From Actinomadura terrae (GTDB taxonomy: Bacteria > Actinomycetota > Actinomycetes > Streptosporangiales > Streptosporangiaceae): a DNA stretch of 64,000 nucleotides. Below, in pieces: positions 42,236 through 51,307 of this stretch. The number at the start of each line of letters is the position of its first letter. Position 1 is the first letter of the stretch. The notes under the pieces are model-generated. The model saw nothing but the letters and a program-made list of their open reading frames with translations. It made no database searches and was not told where the DNA came from. The stretch lies in assembly GCF_022751215.1 (NCBI RefSeq), contig NZ_JAICDG010000007.1, positions 1 through 64,000 on the forward strand, given 5' to 3'. The translations under genes and the position numbers were made by a program.

Positions 42236-43255
42236 ATGGCTTGGGGGCGCACTGCGGCGGGCTCGGCGGCGGGCGCGGCGGTCGCCGTTCCGTACGGCGG
42301 GGCGCGGCGGGTGCGGGGCCGGTCCCCGCTCCAGCTCGCCTGGGCGCGCTTCCGCCGCGACCGGGCCGCCGTCGCCGCGCTGGGCCTGCTGGCGCTCATC
42401 GCCCTGTTCGCGGCGCTCGCGCCGCTCTGGGCGCGCTGGACCGGCCACCCCTACGGCGCCACGTTCCCCAAGACCGGCCTGGACGTGAACGGGCAGCCGC
42501 GCGGGCCCGGCGCGGAGTTCTGGCTCGGCGCCGACCAGCTCGGCCGGGACGTGTTCGTCCGCGCCGCCTACGGGGCGCGGATCTCGCTGGTCGTCGGGAT
42601 CTCCGCGGCGCTGCTCGCCTCGGCGGCCGGGACGGTCGCGGGCATGCTCGCGGGCTACGTCGGCGGCGTCCTCGACACGCTGCTGGCGCGGCTGATGGAC
42701 GTGACGCTCGCGCTGCCCTACCTGCTGGTGGCGATCACGCTCGCGACGACGTTCCAGATCTCCTCGGTCGGCGCGAGCCTGACGATGACGATCCTGGTGA
42801 TCGCGTTCTTCTCGTTCGCGGCGTTCGGCCGCGTCATCCGGGGGCAGGTGCTGTCGCTGCGGCGCGCGGAGTTCGTCGAGGCGGCCCGCTCGCTCGGCGC
42901 GTCCGACGCCCGGATCATGGTCGCGGACGTGCTGCCCAACCTCGCCGCGCAGATCACGGTGCTGACCTCGCTGCTCGTCCCCGCCTCGATCGTGTTCGAG
43001 GCGACGCTGTCGTTCCTCGGCGTCGGGGTCCGGCCGCCGATGCCGAGCTGGGGGTCGATGCTCGGCGAGGGCGGCGAGGTGTTCCGGACGGCGTGGTGGC
43101 TGCTCGCGGCCCCCGGCGTCCTGCTGCTGCTGACCACGCTGTCGTTCAACCTCGTCGGCGAGGGGATCCGCGACGCCCTCGACCCGCGCGGGGCGCGCCC
43201 CGGTGATCGGCTGGGCGAGCACCACACTGAGCGGCGGGGGGAGCGGCGGCGGTGA
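42236..43255 (+). CDS. Peptide ABC transporter permease, DppC type (orphan pair)
   Basis: The 339-residue permease has an N-terminal cytoplasmic segment, one helix, and the inner-membrane component domain with E-A-A-R-S-L-G-A-S-D-A-R-I-M coupling motif, matching DppC/OppC. GGGGGAG precedes the ATG. It overlaps the DppB-type gene by four bases (GTGA). No binding protein or ATPase gene is adjacent; the full system at 52-58 kb may supply them. Confidence 0.88.
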   Translation: MAWGRTAAGSAAGAAVAVPYGGARRVRGRSPLQLAWARFRRDRAAVAALGLLALIALFAALAPLWARWTGHPYGATFPKTGLDVNGQPRGPGAEFWLGADQLGRDVFVRAAYGARISLVVGISAALLASAAGTVAGMLAGYVGGVLDTLLARLMDVTLALPYLLVAITLATTFQISSVGASLTMTILVIAFFSFAAFGRVIRGQVLSLRRAEFVEAARSLGASDARIMVADVLPNLAAQITVLTSLLVPASIVFEATLSFLGVGVRPPMPSWGSMLGEGGEVFRTAWWLLAAPGVLLLLTTLSFNLVGEGIRDALDPRGARPGDRLGEHHTERRGERRR

Positions 43256-44190
43256 CGCGGTTCCTCCTCCGCCGCCTGCTGTACGCGGTGGTCGTGCTGT
43301 GGCTGGTGTCCACGCTCGTGTTCGTGTTCCTGCACGTGTCGCCGATCCCGGTGGAGCGGGTGATCGGCGGCCCGCGCGCGACCGCCGACACGCTCGTCCA
43401 GATCCGCCGGAACCTCGGGCTCGACCAGCCCGTCCTCGTCCAGTACTGGCGGTTCCTGCGGCGGCTCGCGCTGGGCGACCTCGGCGACTCCTACGTCAAC
43501 GGCGTCCCGGTGGCGCGGCTGATCGCCGACCGGCTGCCGACGACGCTGTGGCTCGTCCTCGGCGCGGGGCTCCTGGCGTTCGCGGGCGGGGTCGTCGCGG
43601 GTGTGCTCAGCGCGACCCAAGCGCGGAGCCTGTGGGACCGCGCGGCGACCGTGCTGGTGCTGCTCGGGCTGTCCACGCCGCCGTTCGTGATGGCGCTGGC
43701 GCTGCTGTACCTGTTCGCGACCGGCGCCGGCGGCGCGGGCCTCTTCGAGGCGGGCCCGCCGCTCCAGGAGCACTTCCTGCGGCGGATGGTCCTGCCGTGG
43801 GTCGCGCTCGCGTTCCTCATGGCCGCCGCCTACACGCGGCTGACGCGCGGGGCGATGCTGGACGTCCTCGGCGAGGACTACGTCCGCACGGCGCGGGCCA
43901 AGGGGCTGACCCGGCGGCGGGTCGTCTACCGGCACGGGCTGCGGGCGGCGCTGACCCCGGTCGTCACCCAGCTCGGCGTGGACCTCGGCGCGCTGGTCGG
44001 CTCCACGATCGTGACCGAGAAGGTGTTCGGCCTCCAGGGCGTCGGCCAGCTCGTCTACCAGTCGATCGCGCTCGGCGACACCCCGGTCATCATCGGCGTG
44101 ACGCTGGTGGTGACGCTGTTCGTGACCGTCGCGAACCTCGCCGTGGACGTCGGGTACTCGCTCCTGGACCCGCGCGTCCGGCTGGCCTGA
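43252..44190 (+). CDS. Peptide ABC transporter permease, DppB type (orphan pair)
   Basis: The 312-residue permease has about six helices, the conserved N-terminal L-L-R-R-L-L-Y-A-V-V-V-L-W-L, L-G-D-L-G-D-S-Y and the coupling loop V-R-T-A-R-A-K-G-L. It is coupled to the DppC-type gene. The order C-then-B is the reverse of most operons and is also seen in the operon at 52-56 kb. What it imports is unknown. Confidence 0.88.
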   Translation: MTRFLLRRLLYAVVVLWLVSTLVFVFLHVSPIPVERVIGGPRATADTLVQIRRNLGLDQPVLVQYWRFLRRLALGDLGDSYVNGVPVARLIADRLPTTLWLVLGAGLLAFAGGVVAGVLSATQARSLWDRAATVLVLLGLSTPPFVMALALLYLFATGAGGAGLFEAGPPLQEHFLRRMVLPWVALAFLMAAAYTRLTRGAMLDVLGEDYVRTARAKGLTRRRVVYRHGLRAALTPVVTQLGVDLGALVGSTIVTEKVFGLQGVGQLVYQSIALGDTPVIIGVTLVVTLFVTVANLAVDVGYSLLDPRVRLA

Positions 44191-44301
44191 GGGCGCCCCC
44201 GGCGCCCTGACCGGCGGGTCCGTCCGCCCGTCGGACACACCGCCCGGACACACCGGGGCAGTAGGGGTGATCTCGGAGTAATCCCGTCGACCGCGCATGG
44301 A

Positions 44302-44307
44302 TAAGCT
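44302..44307 (+). promoter_or_regulatory. -10 box for leaderless mshC
   Basis: TAAGCT lies in a local AT-rich patch and ends 6 nt before the mshC ATG. There is no ribosome-binding site. Confidence 0.5.
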
Positions 44308-44313
44308 TTCGGT

Positions 44314-45555
44314 ATGCGATCGTGGCACGCCTCCGATGTCCCTCATCTCTCCGACGCGGGACTGCCCGCCGCGACGCGGCCGCTGCGCCTGCACGACACG
44401 GGGACGGGCACGGCGCGTCCGGTGGAGCCCGGCGCCACCGCCCGCATGTACGTGTGCGGCATCACCCCCTATGACGCGACGCACATCGGCCACGCCAACA
44501 CCTATCTCGCCTTCGACCTGGTGAACCGGGTGTGGCGCGACCTCGGCCACCGCGTCCACTACGTCCAGAACGCCACGGACGTCGACGACCCGCTGCTGGA
44601 ACGTGCCCAGCAGACCGGCGAGGACTGGCGCGCGCTCGCCGACCGGGAGATCGAGCTGTTCCGCGCCGACATGGCGGCGCTGCGCGTGCTGCCGCCCGAC
44701 CAGTACATCGGCGCGGTCGAGGCGATCCCGATGATCGTCGAAATGATCGAGAAGCTGCGCGCGAAGGACGCCGCCTACGAGGTCGGCGGCGACATCTACT
44801 TCCCCGTCGGCGCCGACCCCGACTTCGGGGCGGTCAGCCGCCTGACCCGCGCGGAGATGGCGCCGCTGTTCGCCGAGCGCGGCGGCGACCCGGACCGCCC
44901 CGGCAAGCGCGACCCCCTCGACCCGCTGCTGTGGATGGCGCGGCGCCCCGGCGAGCCCGGCTGGGAGTCGCCGTTCGGGGAGGGCCGCCCCGGCTGGCAC
45001 GTGGAGTGCTCGGCGATCTCCGTGGAGTACCTCGGGATGGCGTTCGACGTGGAGGGCGGCGGCTCCGACCTCGCGTTCCCGCACCACGAGATGAGCGCCT
45101 CGCACGCGCAGGTCGCCACCGGCGAGCGCCCGCACGCCCACTCCTACGTCCACGCGGGCATGGTCGGGCTGGACGGCGAGAAGATGTCCAAGTCGCGCGG
45201 GAACCTGGTGTTCGTGTCGGCGCTGCGGGAGGCGGGCACCGACTCGATGGCGATCCGGCTGGCGCTGCTGGCCCACCACTACCGCTCCGACTGGGAGTGG
45301 ACGCGCGCCGAGCTGGACGCGGCGTCCGCCCGTCTCGCGCGGTGGCGCGCAGCCGTGGCGCTCCCGGCGGGCCCGGACGCGGCGCCCGTCGCGGCCGCCG
45401 TGCGCACCGCCCTCGCCGACGACCTCGACGCCCCGGCCGCCGTGGCCGCGGTGGACGCCTGGGCCGACGCGGCCCTCGGCGCGGGCGGCGCGTCGGCGTC
45501 GGCGCCTTCGCAGGTCGCCGCGGTGGCGGACGCCCTGCTCGGCGTCACACTCTGA
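44314..45555 (+). CDS. mshC: Mycothiol synthesis Cys:GlcN-Ins ligase MshC
   Basis: The 413-residue enzyme joins cysteine to GlcN-inositol with ATP in mycothiol synthesis. It is built like a cysteinyl-tRNA synthetase: zinc-binding C48 and the HIGH-type motif in [19 protein letters not shown], and K-M-S-K-S near residue 290. The start [10 protein letters not shown] and the absence of a long C-terminal tRNA-binding domain mark it as MshC rather than CysS. It is probably leaderless. Confidence 0.95.
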   Translation: MRSWHASDVPHLSDAGLPAATRPLRLHDTGTGTARPVEPGATARMYVCGITPYDATHIGHANTYLAFDLVNRVWRDLGHRVHYVQNATDVDDPLLERAQQTGEDWRALADREIELFRADMAALRVLPPDQYIGAVEAIPMIVEMIEKLRAKDAAYEVGGDIYFPVGADPDFGAVSRLTRAEMAPLFAERGGDPDRPGKRDPLDPLLWMARRPGEPGWESPFGEGRPGWHVECSAISVEYLGMAFDVEGGGSDLAFPHHEMSASHAQVATGERPHAHSYVHAGMVGLDGEKMSKSRGNLVFVSALREAGTDSMAIRLALLAHHYRSDWEWTRAELDAASARLARWRAAVALPAGPDAAPVAAAVRTALADDLDAPAAVAAVDAWADAALGAGGASASAPSQVAAVADALLGVTL

Positions 45556-45575
45556 CCGTCATCTCAGCCCGGCCG

Positions 45576-46266
45576 TCACTTCGTCACGTAGCAGTCCCAG
45601 TTCGCGGGCGTGCCCGCGTCGCCGCGCAGCCGCGCCTCGGCGCCCGGCGCGTACTGCGACGCGCACACCTGGGTCATCGTGATCTTCGTGTCGACACCGA
45701 TGTCCCCGTCGGGGGCGCAGTACCAGTCGTGGCTGCGGAAGGAGGCCTTGCGACCGCGCGCCGCGCAGTAGCGCTGCGGGTCGGGGGAGCCGAGCACGAC
45801 GGGCTCCGGCGGCGGGTCGCTGGTGCCGGGGGCGCCGCCGCCGCTGCGCCCGCCGCCGGGACGGGTGCCCTGGCCGGGCCCGGGCCGCTCGGGCTCGGAG
45901 GTCGTGGACGGTGACGTCCGCGTCGGCGACGGTCTGGCGGAGGTGTGCGCGGACGTCCTTCCGGAGGCCGTGCTCCCCGGCGTCGTCGCGGCACCGCCGC
46001 CCACGGACGGCGACGGCGGCGTCCAGGAACTGGGCGGTGCAGAACCGGGCGACCCGCTTGGCGGTCTCGGCCTCGCGGACGAACCGGGCGCGCGCGGTGC
46101 CGTCCTCGTCGAACTGGAGCCGCAGCAGCTTGACCGCCACGCGCCCGCCGTCGGGCCGGGCGCCGAGGAAAACCGTCCCCTGGGCGCCCGACCCCAGCCG
46201 TCCGAGCGTTTCGTAGCGGCCGAGCCGCGTCGGGTCGTGCGCCTGCGACGGCCGTGCCTCCGGCAC
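45576..46266 (-). pseudogene. Remnant of a Ser/Thr protein kinase
   Basis: From GTG 46266 the frame encodes a kinase N-lobe: L-G-R-Y-E-T-L-G-R-L-G-S-G-A-Q-G-T-V glycine loop, V-A-V-K-L-L with the ATP Lys, then A-R-F-C-T-A-Q-F-L-D-A. Near 46,020 homology moves to another frame that encodes a Thr/Ser/Pro-rich linker and a Cys-containing C-terminal domain ending C-Y-V-T-K at 45576. The HRD and DFG catalytic loops and any membrane helix are missing, so an internal deletion with frameshift has occurred. It is convergent with mshC. Confidence 0.72.
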
Positions 46267-46321
46267 ATGCCCCCTTCCGTCCGGTCGCGTGCGGACCACC
46301 GGCCGGTCGAACGCGAGCCGG

Positions 46322-46870
46322 TCACAGCAGGCCCGCGAGCCGGTAGAGGACCAGCGATCCGGCGACGGCGACGTTCAGGCTGCTCCCGCCCCCCACCATA
46401 GGGATCTCCACGGCGAGGTCGAGCAGGTCCAGCGCCTCGCCGGGTATCCCGTGCCGCTCGTGGCCGAGGACGGCGACGGTCCTGACCCGCGCCGGGGGCA
46501 GGTCGGCGAGCCGGACCGCCTCGTCGGCGAGTTCGACGCCGACGACGCGGGAGCCGCCCTCCCGCTGGCGTTCCAGCCAGCCGAGCGGATCGTTCACCCA
46601 GTGCACGCACGACTGCTGGCGGAGGGTGTTGCCGCGGTCGAGCGCGTCCGGCACCCAGGGGAACCGGGGGACGGCGAGGCAGGCGCCGACGGCGTCGCAG
46701 GTGCGCAGCAGCGTGCCGAGGTTCGCGCCGTGCAGCGGCCACAGCGGGGCCGCGATGAGGTGGTCCCAGCAGGAGTGCGCGCGGCTCCTGCGCTGCCGCC
46801 GCAGCTCGCGGGGGCGCCTGACCCGGATCGCTGGGGGCATGCCGCCGCGGGCCGTCGTGCCGCGGGTCAC
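46322..46870 (-). CDS. SpoU/TrmH-type RNA 2'-O-methyltransferase
   Basis: The ~182-residue protein has the SPOUT motifs: H-G-A-N-L-G-T-L-L-R-T-C-D-A (motif 1), A-V-L-G-H-E-R-H-G-I-P (motif 2) and I-P-M-V-G-G-G-S-S-L-N-V-A-V-A (motif 3, SAM knot). It should methylate a ribose in tRNA or rRNA; the target is unknown. GTG 46870 or ATG 46840 could be the start, as neither has a good ribosome site. Confidence 0.87.
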   Translation of the reverse strand: MTRGTTARGGMPPAIRVRRPRELRRQRRSRAHSCWDHLIAAPLWPLHGANLGTLLRTCDAVGACLAVPRFPWVPDALDRGNTLRQQSCVHWVNDPLGWLERQREGGSRVVGVELADEAVRLADLPPARVRTVAVLGHERHGIPGEALDLLDLAVEIPMVGGGSSLNVAVAGSLVLYRLAGLL

Positions 46871-47017
46871 CGTGCGGGGGCGCTGCCGCCCTCCAGGGGT
46901 CGATGCGTCATGTTGGGGCGCAGTTCGCGGCCTGCGCGGGCCATCGCCGTCGTTCGTGTCACCGCCGGCCGGGTCACCGTTGATCGACTCACCGCCGACC
47001 GGCCGGGGGCGGCCATT

Positions 47018-47860
47018 CTAACCGGGGTCGCGGCGGCGGAGGTAGCGCTCGAACTCGCGGGCGATCGCGTCGCCGCTGGCCTCGGGCAGCTCCGTGGCGT
47101 CCTTCTGCTCCTCCAGCGTGCGGACGTACTCGGCGACCTCGGAGTCCTCCTCGGCGAGCTCGTTGACGCCGTTCTCCCAGGCCCGCGCCTCCTCGGGCAG
47201 CTCACCGAGGGGGACGGTGACGTCCAGGAGGTCCTCGACGCGGCGCAGCAGCGCCAGCGTCGCCTTGGGGGAGGGGGGCTGCGCCACGTAGTGCGGGACC
47301 GCCGCCCACAGCGACACGGTGTCGAGGTCGGCCTTCGCGCACGCGTCCTGGAGGACGCCGAGGATGCCGGTGGGGCCCTCGTACCGGGCGGGTTCCAGGT
47401 GCAGGGTGTTGACCAGGCCCGCCTCGGACGCGGCGCCGGTCACCGGCACCGGGCGGGTGTGGGGGGCGTCCGCGAGCAGCGCGCCCAGCAGGACGACGTT
47501 GCCGATGTCCAGCTCCAGCATCAGCCCGACCAGCTCCCGGCAGAACGAGCGCCAGCGCATGTTGGGCTCGATGCCGTGCACGAGCACCACGTCGCGGCCG
47601 TTGGGGAGCCGCGCCCAGGAGATGCGGGTGGTGGGCCAGGTGATCCCGCGGGTCTCCCCGTCGATCATCTCGACGATCGGGCGGGTGACCTGGAAGTCGT
47701 AGTAGTCGTCGGGATCGAGTTCGGCGATCGGCACCGCCTCCCAGGTGGACTCCAGGTGCTGGATCACCCCGCTCGCGGCCTCTCCGGCGTCGTTCCACCC
47801 CTCAAAAGCGGCCACAAGCACCGGATCGACGAGTTCCGGAACGCTTTCGAGCTCGACCAC
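47018..47860 (-). CDS. PAC2 family protein
   Basis: The 280-residue protein has the PAC2 (proteasome-assembly-chaperone-like) domain: L-V-A-A-F-E-G-W-N-D-A-G-E-A-A, Y-Y-D-F-Q-V-T-R-P, V-L-V-H-G-I-E-P-N and L-L-G-A-L-L-A-D-A-P-H-T-R-P. The C-terminal acidic helix is usual in actinobacterial members. AGGAGGCAGC precedes the GTG. The function in bacteria is unknown, though these organisms have proteasomes. Confidence 0.9.
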   Translation of the reverse strand: MVELESVPELVDPVLVAAFEGWNDAGEAASGVIQHLESTWEAVPIAELDPDDYYDFQVTRPIVEMIDGETRGITWPTTRISWARLPNGRDVVLVHGIEPNMRWRSFCRELVGLMLELDIGNVVLLGALLADAPHTRPVPVTGAASEAGLVNTLHLEPARYEGPTGILGVLQDACAKADLDTVSLWAAVPHYVAQPPSPKATLALLRRVEDLLDVTVPLGELPEEARAWENGVNELAEEDSEVAEYVRTLEEQKDATELPEASGDAIAREFERYLRRRDPG

Positions 47861-48115
47861 GCGCTGCCTCCTTCCGACGTCGGTACAGCGTCACCGCGGG
47901 GGCCGTCATTCCCGGGCCGGGGGACCCGCTCATGATCGGTGGCTGTCAGCCTACGTCCTGACAGTGACCTACCCCACCCTTCCGGGACCAGACCCCGCCG
48001 CTGTACGCCGGAGGCGGAACCCGGGTCACGATCGTGTCACCCGCGCCGACGGCGCGGGTTACGCGCGGGCCGTCCGCAGCCGGCCGTGCGGATCACCGCC
48101 GGAGGGCCGCGCCGG

Positions 48116-48574
48116 TCACCTGCCGTCGGTCGTGCGGACGATCAGGACGTCGCACGGCGCGCGGTGCGACAGGCTCGCCGGGACCGAGCCGAGGATGCGG
48201 CCGGCGAGGGTGTTCAGCCCCCGGTTGCCGACCACGACGAGGTCCGCCGCGCGCTCCCGGGCGAGGCGGGCGATCACGTCGACGGCCTCGCCCTCGACGG
48301 CGGCCTGCTCGATGTCGGCGGCGCCCGCGGCGACGGCCCGCCCGCGCGCGGCGCGCAGCGCGTCGTCGGCGGGGGTGGAGCCCTGCACCTTGTAGGCGAG
48401 GTCGCCGAGCTGCTCGGCGGCGCCCGCGCGCTGCCGCGCGGGCATGGGGCTGTAGGCGGTCGCGAGCAGCAGGGTGGCGCCGGTGGCGGCGGCCAGCTCC
48501 GCCGCCCGGTCGACGGCGCCGAACGAGGAGTCCGACCCGTCGGTGCCGACCAGGATGACGCGGTAGCCGCTCAT
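48116..48574 (-). CDS. Universal stress protein (UspA family)
   Basis: The 152-residue protein is a single Usp domain: V-I-L-V-G-T-D-G-S-D-S-S at the start and the ATP-binding G-N-R-G-x9-G-S-V-P-A-S-L at the end, so it probably binds ATP. AGAAGGAGC precedes the ATG. It diverges from the HAD phosphatase gene. In the 255-bp gap downstream, CTGTCAG/CTGACAG (47943-47964) forms a small hairpin that may end this transcript. Confidence 0.92.
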   Translation of the reverse strand: MSGYRVILVGTDGSDSSFGAVDRAAELAAATGATLLLATAYSPMPARQRAGAAEQLGDLAYKVQGSTPADDALRAARGRAVAAGAADIEQAAVEGEAVDVIARLARERAADLVVVGNRGLNTLAGRILGSVPASLSHRAPCDVLIVRTTDGR

Positions 48575-48767
48575 GCCGCTCCTTCTCTCGTGTTCACTCG
48601 CCCATGGCCACGCCGGGTCTACCCGTTGGTAGCTTCCGGGCACGGTACAGGTCCGGTGGCCCTTCCGTCACCGTCCGCGGCGGACCCGGACGCCTCCCGG
48701 CCATCTTTTCGTGCGGTCATCCAGGTACTTTCGACACATAAGCACCGTTCAACGCATAGGGAGCACC

Positions 48768-49424
48768 GTGACCCGTGAGGGGCCCCAGGCCGTCCTGTTC
48801 GACATGGACGGCCTACTGATCGATTCCGAGCGCGTCTGGTTCGAGGTCGAGTCGGAGGTGATGGCGCGGCTCGGCGGGACGTGGACCCCCGCGCACCAGG
48901 AGCGGCTGGTCGGCGGCTCGCTCGTGATCGCCGTCGACTACATGCTGGAGCTGACGGGGTCGTCCGCGCCGCGCGAGGAGGTCGGGCGGCGGATGCTCGA
49001 CGGGATGGTCGAGCGGCTCAGCGCCGCCGTCCCGCTGATGCCGGGCGCCAAGGAGCTGCTGACCGAGCTGCGCGAGGCGGGCGTCACCGCCGCGCTGGTG
49101 TCCTCCAGCCACCGGGCGCTGATCGAGCCGGTGCTGGACGCCGTCGGCCGCGAGTACTTCGCGCTGAGCGTGGCGGGCGACGAGGTGTCGCGCACCAAGC
49201 CCGACCCCGAGCCGTACCTGACGGCCGCCGCCCGGCTCCGCGCCGAGCCGGCCCGCTGCGTGGTGCTGGAGGACTCCCCGAACGGCGTCGCGGCGGCCGA
49301 GGCGGCGGGCTGCGTGACGGTAGCGGTGCCGAGCGTCCTGCCGATCCCGCCCGCGCCCGGCCGGACCGTGGTGGCGTCCCTGCGCGAGCTGGACCTGGCA
49401 CGCCTGTCGTCCCTGGTGGGCTGA
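48768..49424 (+). CDS. HAD-IA family phosphatase
   Basis: The 218-residue protein has HAD motif I (L-F-D-M-D-G-L-L-I-D-S, nucleophile Asp), motif II (V-S-S-S), motif III Lys in R-T-K-P-D-P-E-P-Y and motif IV (V-L-E-D-S-P-N-G-V). A helical C1 cap follows motif I. It resembles beta-phosphoglucomutase or sugar-phosphatase members; the substrate is not readable. GTG 48768 has AGGGAGC upstream. Confidence 0.9.
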   Translation: MTREGPQAVLFDMDGLLIDSERVWFEVESEVMARLGGTWTPAHQERLVGGSLVIAVDYMLELTGSSAPREEVGRRMLDGMVERLSAAVPLMPGAKELLTELREAGVTAALVSSSHRALIEPVLDAVGREYFALSVAGDEVSRTKPDPEPYLTAAARLRAEPARCVVLEDSPNGVAAAEAAGCVTVAVPSVLPIPPAPGRTVVASLRELDLARLSSLVG

Positions 49425-49602
49425 GCGGGCCCCGCGTCTCACCCTCGGGTCCCGGGCCCGGGGGCGGGACGCCGCCCACCGGTGCGGCGCCGGGTCACGC
49501 GCAGGTATGAGGACGCGGCGCCGGAACCGTCCGGCAGGAGGAGCGCAAAAGCCCGCCGGCATGTGACGATGAGAGGAAGGACGCGGGGAATGAGAGGCAA
49601 AG

Positions 49603-50022
49603 ATGAGTGACGCGGCCATCTTCGCGATCAGCCTGGGAGTGACCGTGCTCGGGCTCGTCATCAGTTGGGGGCTCTACAGCCGCCGCGGGGCCGGCGCCGC
49701 GCTGCGCGGCGCCGCGTGGTCGCTGGTGCCGCTCGCGGCGGCCATGACCGGCGTCACCGAGTTCTTCGTCGACCTCGCCTTCAGTCCGGTGAAGTGGGCG
49801 GGCGTGGCGCTGACCGGGGTGGCCGTCCTGCTGTACCTGACGTCCGGCGTGATGCTCGGCCGCCGGGCGGACGGCGAGGGCGCGCCCGCCGCCGAGGGCG
49901 GCGGCCGCAAGGCCGCCAAGCGCAAGGGCAAGGCGCCCAAGGGCGAGGTCGGCCAGGCCCCCGCGGGCGACCCCGACCTGATGGAGATCGAGCAGATCCT
50001 CAAGAACCGGGGCATCAAGTAG
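49603..50022 (+). CDS. Small membrane protein with Lys-rich tail
   Basis: The 139-residue protein has three predicted helices (about 5-25, 35-55 and 62-82) and a basic, low-complexity cytoplasmic region (G-G-G-R-K-A-A-K-R-K-G-K-A-P-K) before a conserved-looking helix D-L-M-E-I-E-Q-I-L-K-N-R-G-I-K. Similar short proteins occur across actinomycetes without known function. GAGAGGCAAAG precedes the ATG. Confidence 0.72.
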   Translation: MSDAAIFAISLGVTVLGLVISWGLYSRRGAGAALRGAAWSLVPLAAAMTGVTEFFVDLAFSPVKWAGVALTGVAVLLYLTSGVMLGRRADGEGAPAAEGGGRKAAKRKGKAPKGEVGQAPAGDPDLMEIEQILKNRGIK

Positions 50023-50035
50023 CGTCCGCACCCGC

Positions 50036-51004
50036 TCAGGGAGCGGCGATCGTCCGGCCGAGCGAGGTCAGCGCGTGCCGGACGTGGCGCCCGTGCCGGA
50101 CGCTCGTGATCAGCCCCGCGCGCCGCAGGATCTTGGCGTGCTCGGAGGTCACCGAGACGCTCATGCCGATGCGCACGGCCAGCTCGGACGTGCCGCACGG
50201 CACCGGCAGCGCGCGCAGGATGCCGGCGCGCGTCTGCCCCACCAGCCCGGCGAGCGCGTCCTCGTCGTCGCCGCCCGCGGGCGCGGGCGCGGGCGTCCTC
50301 GGGCGGGGCTCGGGAACCGCGTAGGCGACCAGCACGGTCCCGTCGGGCAGGCCGCGCACGAGCGGGTCGCCGTCCCAGTAGGCCAGCGGCAGCAGCACCA
50401 GCCCGCCGCCGCCCGGCGTGATCTCCGCGTCCGCCGCGCCGCGCACCTCCACCGCGCCGGCCCGCCACCGCATCAGCGGGCTCAGCCGGTCGATCGCGGA
50501 CGCGGCGCCGTGGTGCAGCAGCGTCTCCCCGAACCGCGCGGCCTCGGCGTCGAACGCGGCGAGTACACCGCTCCAGTGGGGGAGCAGGCAGGCGACGAAG
50601 CAGGACTCCAGCGCCCGCACCAGGCGGTCGGCCGCCCCGGGGCGGCCCGCGGCGAGGGCCCGCAGCCACTCGGAGGAGCGGCCGTCCCGCAGCGCCGGGC
50701 CCAGCTCGCTCCCGGCGCCGCGCCTGAGGGCGGCGCGCACGTTCCCGAGCGCCGCCGGCAGGTCGGGCTCGATCGGCGCGAGGAACGTGGGCCCCGGCCC
50801 GGTGGAGGGGATCACGTCGAGCAGCGGGCGCGCCGACGAGGGGAAACGGTCGATCGCGCGTTGGACGCCGGTGCCCCCCACCCGGCCGGCGCGCCGCGTC
50901 GCCTTCCACACGCGGACGCCCGCGTAGACCTCCATGAGCGGGGCCGGGGCCCGGGCGAAGCGCATCCGGGCCACATCGTCGATATTCACCTTCAGGCGGA
51001 GCAT
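50036..51004 (-). CDS. DUF5937/ArsR-family regulator
   Basis: The 322-residue protein has an N-terminal DUF5937-type domain (M-L-R-L-K-V-N-I-D-D-V-A-R-M-R-F-A) and a C-terminal ArsR winged helix (G-T-S-E-L-A-V-R-I-G-M-S-V-S-V-T-S-E-H-A-K-I-L-R-R-A-G-L-I). GGGGGGATC precedes ATG 51004. A paralogue of the same architecture is at 58874-59854, where it sits beside an exporter. Here no target gene is adjacent. The ligand is unknown. Confidence 0.87.
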   Translation of the reverse strand: MLRLKVNIDDVARMRFARAPAPLMEVYAGVRVWKATRRAGRVGGTGVQRAIDRFPSSARPLLDVIPSTGPGPTFLAPIEPDLPAALGNVRAALRRGAGSELGPALRDGRSSEWLRALAAGRPGAADRLVRALESCFVACLLPHWSGVLAAFDAEAARFGETLLHHGAASAIDRLSPLMRWRAGAVEVRGAADAEITPGGGGLVLLPLAYWDGDPLVRGLPDGTVLVAYAVPEPRPRTPAPAPAGGDDEDALAGLVGQTRAGILRALPVPCGTSELAVRIGMSVSVTSEHAKILRRAGLITSVRHGRHVRHALTSLGRTIAAP

Positions 51005-51196
51005 GCGGATCCCCCCGTCGCCCTCTGGATTGGCGGTTCGTCGATTTCGCCCGAGCCGGCACCGGGCCGATAGGGCGCGGGCGCGGCGGTGCCGGGCTCG
51101 CGCCGCCGCGCTCGTGCCGCCGGGAAATGCGCCCACGGGATCGGTAACGGACGATGGGAATACAACGGTGTGAATCGTTCCTGGCAGGAGATGGCA

Positions 51197-51307
51197 GTGC
51201 GGTGGCAGAAGACGGCGGCGGGCGGCGCGGCAGGTGAGACCGAGGAGGCCCATGGCCGTCCCACCCGCCGGAAACGGGCCATGGAGTGGATCACCGATGA
51301 CCGGTGA
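51197..51307 (+). CDS. Possible 36-residue peptide
   Basis: GTG 51197 follows AGGAG with 6 nt spacing and opens a short frame ending at 51307. The peptide is basic and hydrophilic (R-P-T-R-R-K-R-A-M-E-W) with no recognised family. It diverges from the ArsR-type gene. The ribosome site is the only evidence. Confidence 0.22.
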   Translation: MRWQKTAAGGAAGETEEAHGRPTRRKRAMEWITDDR

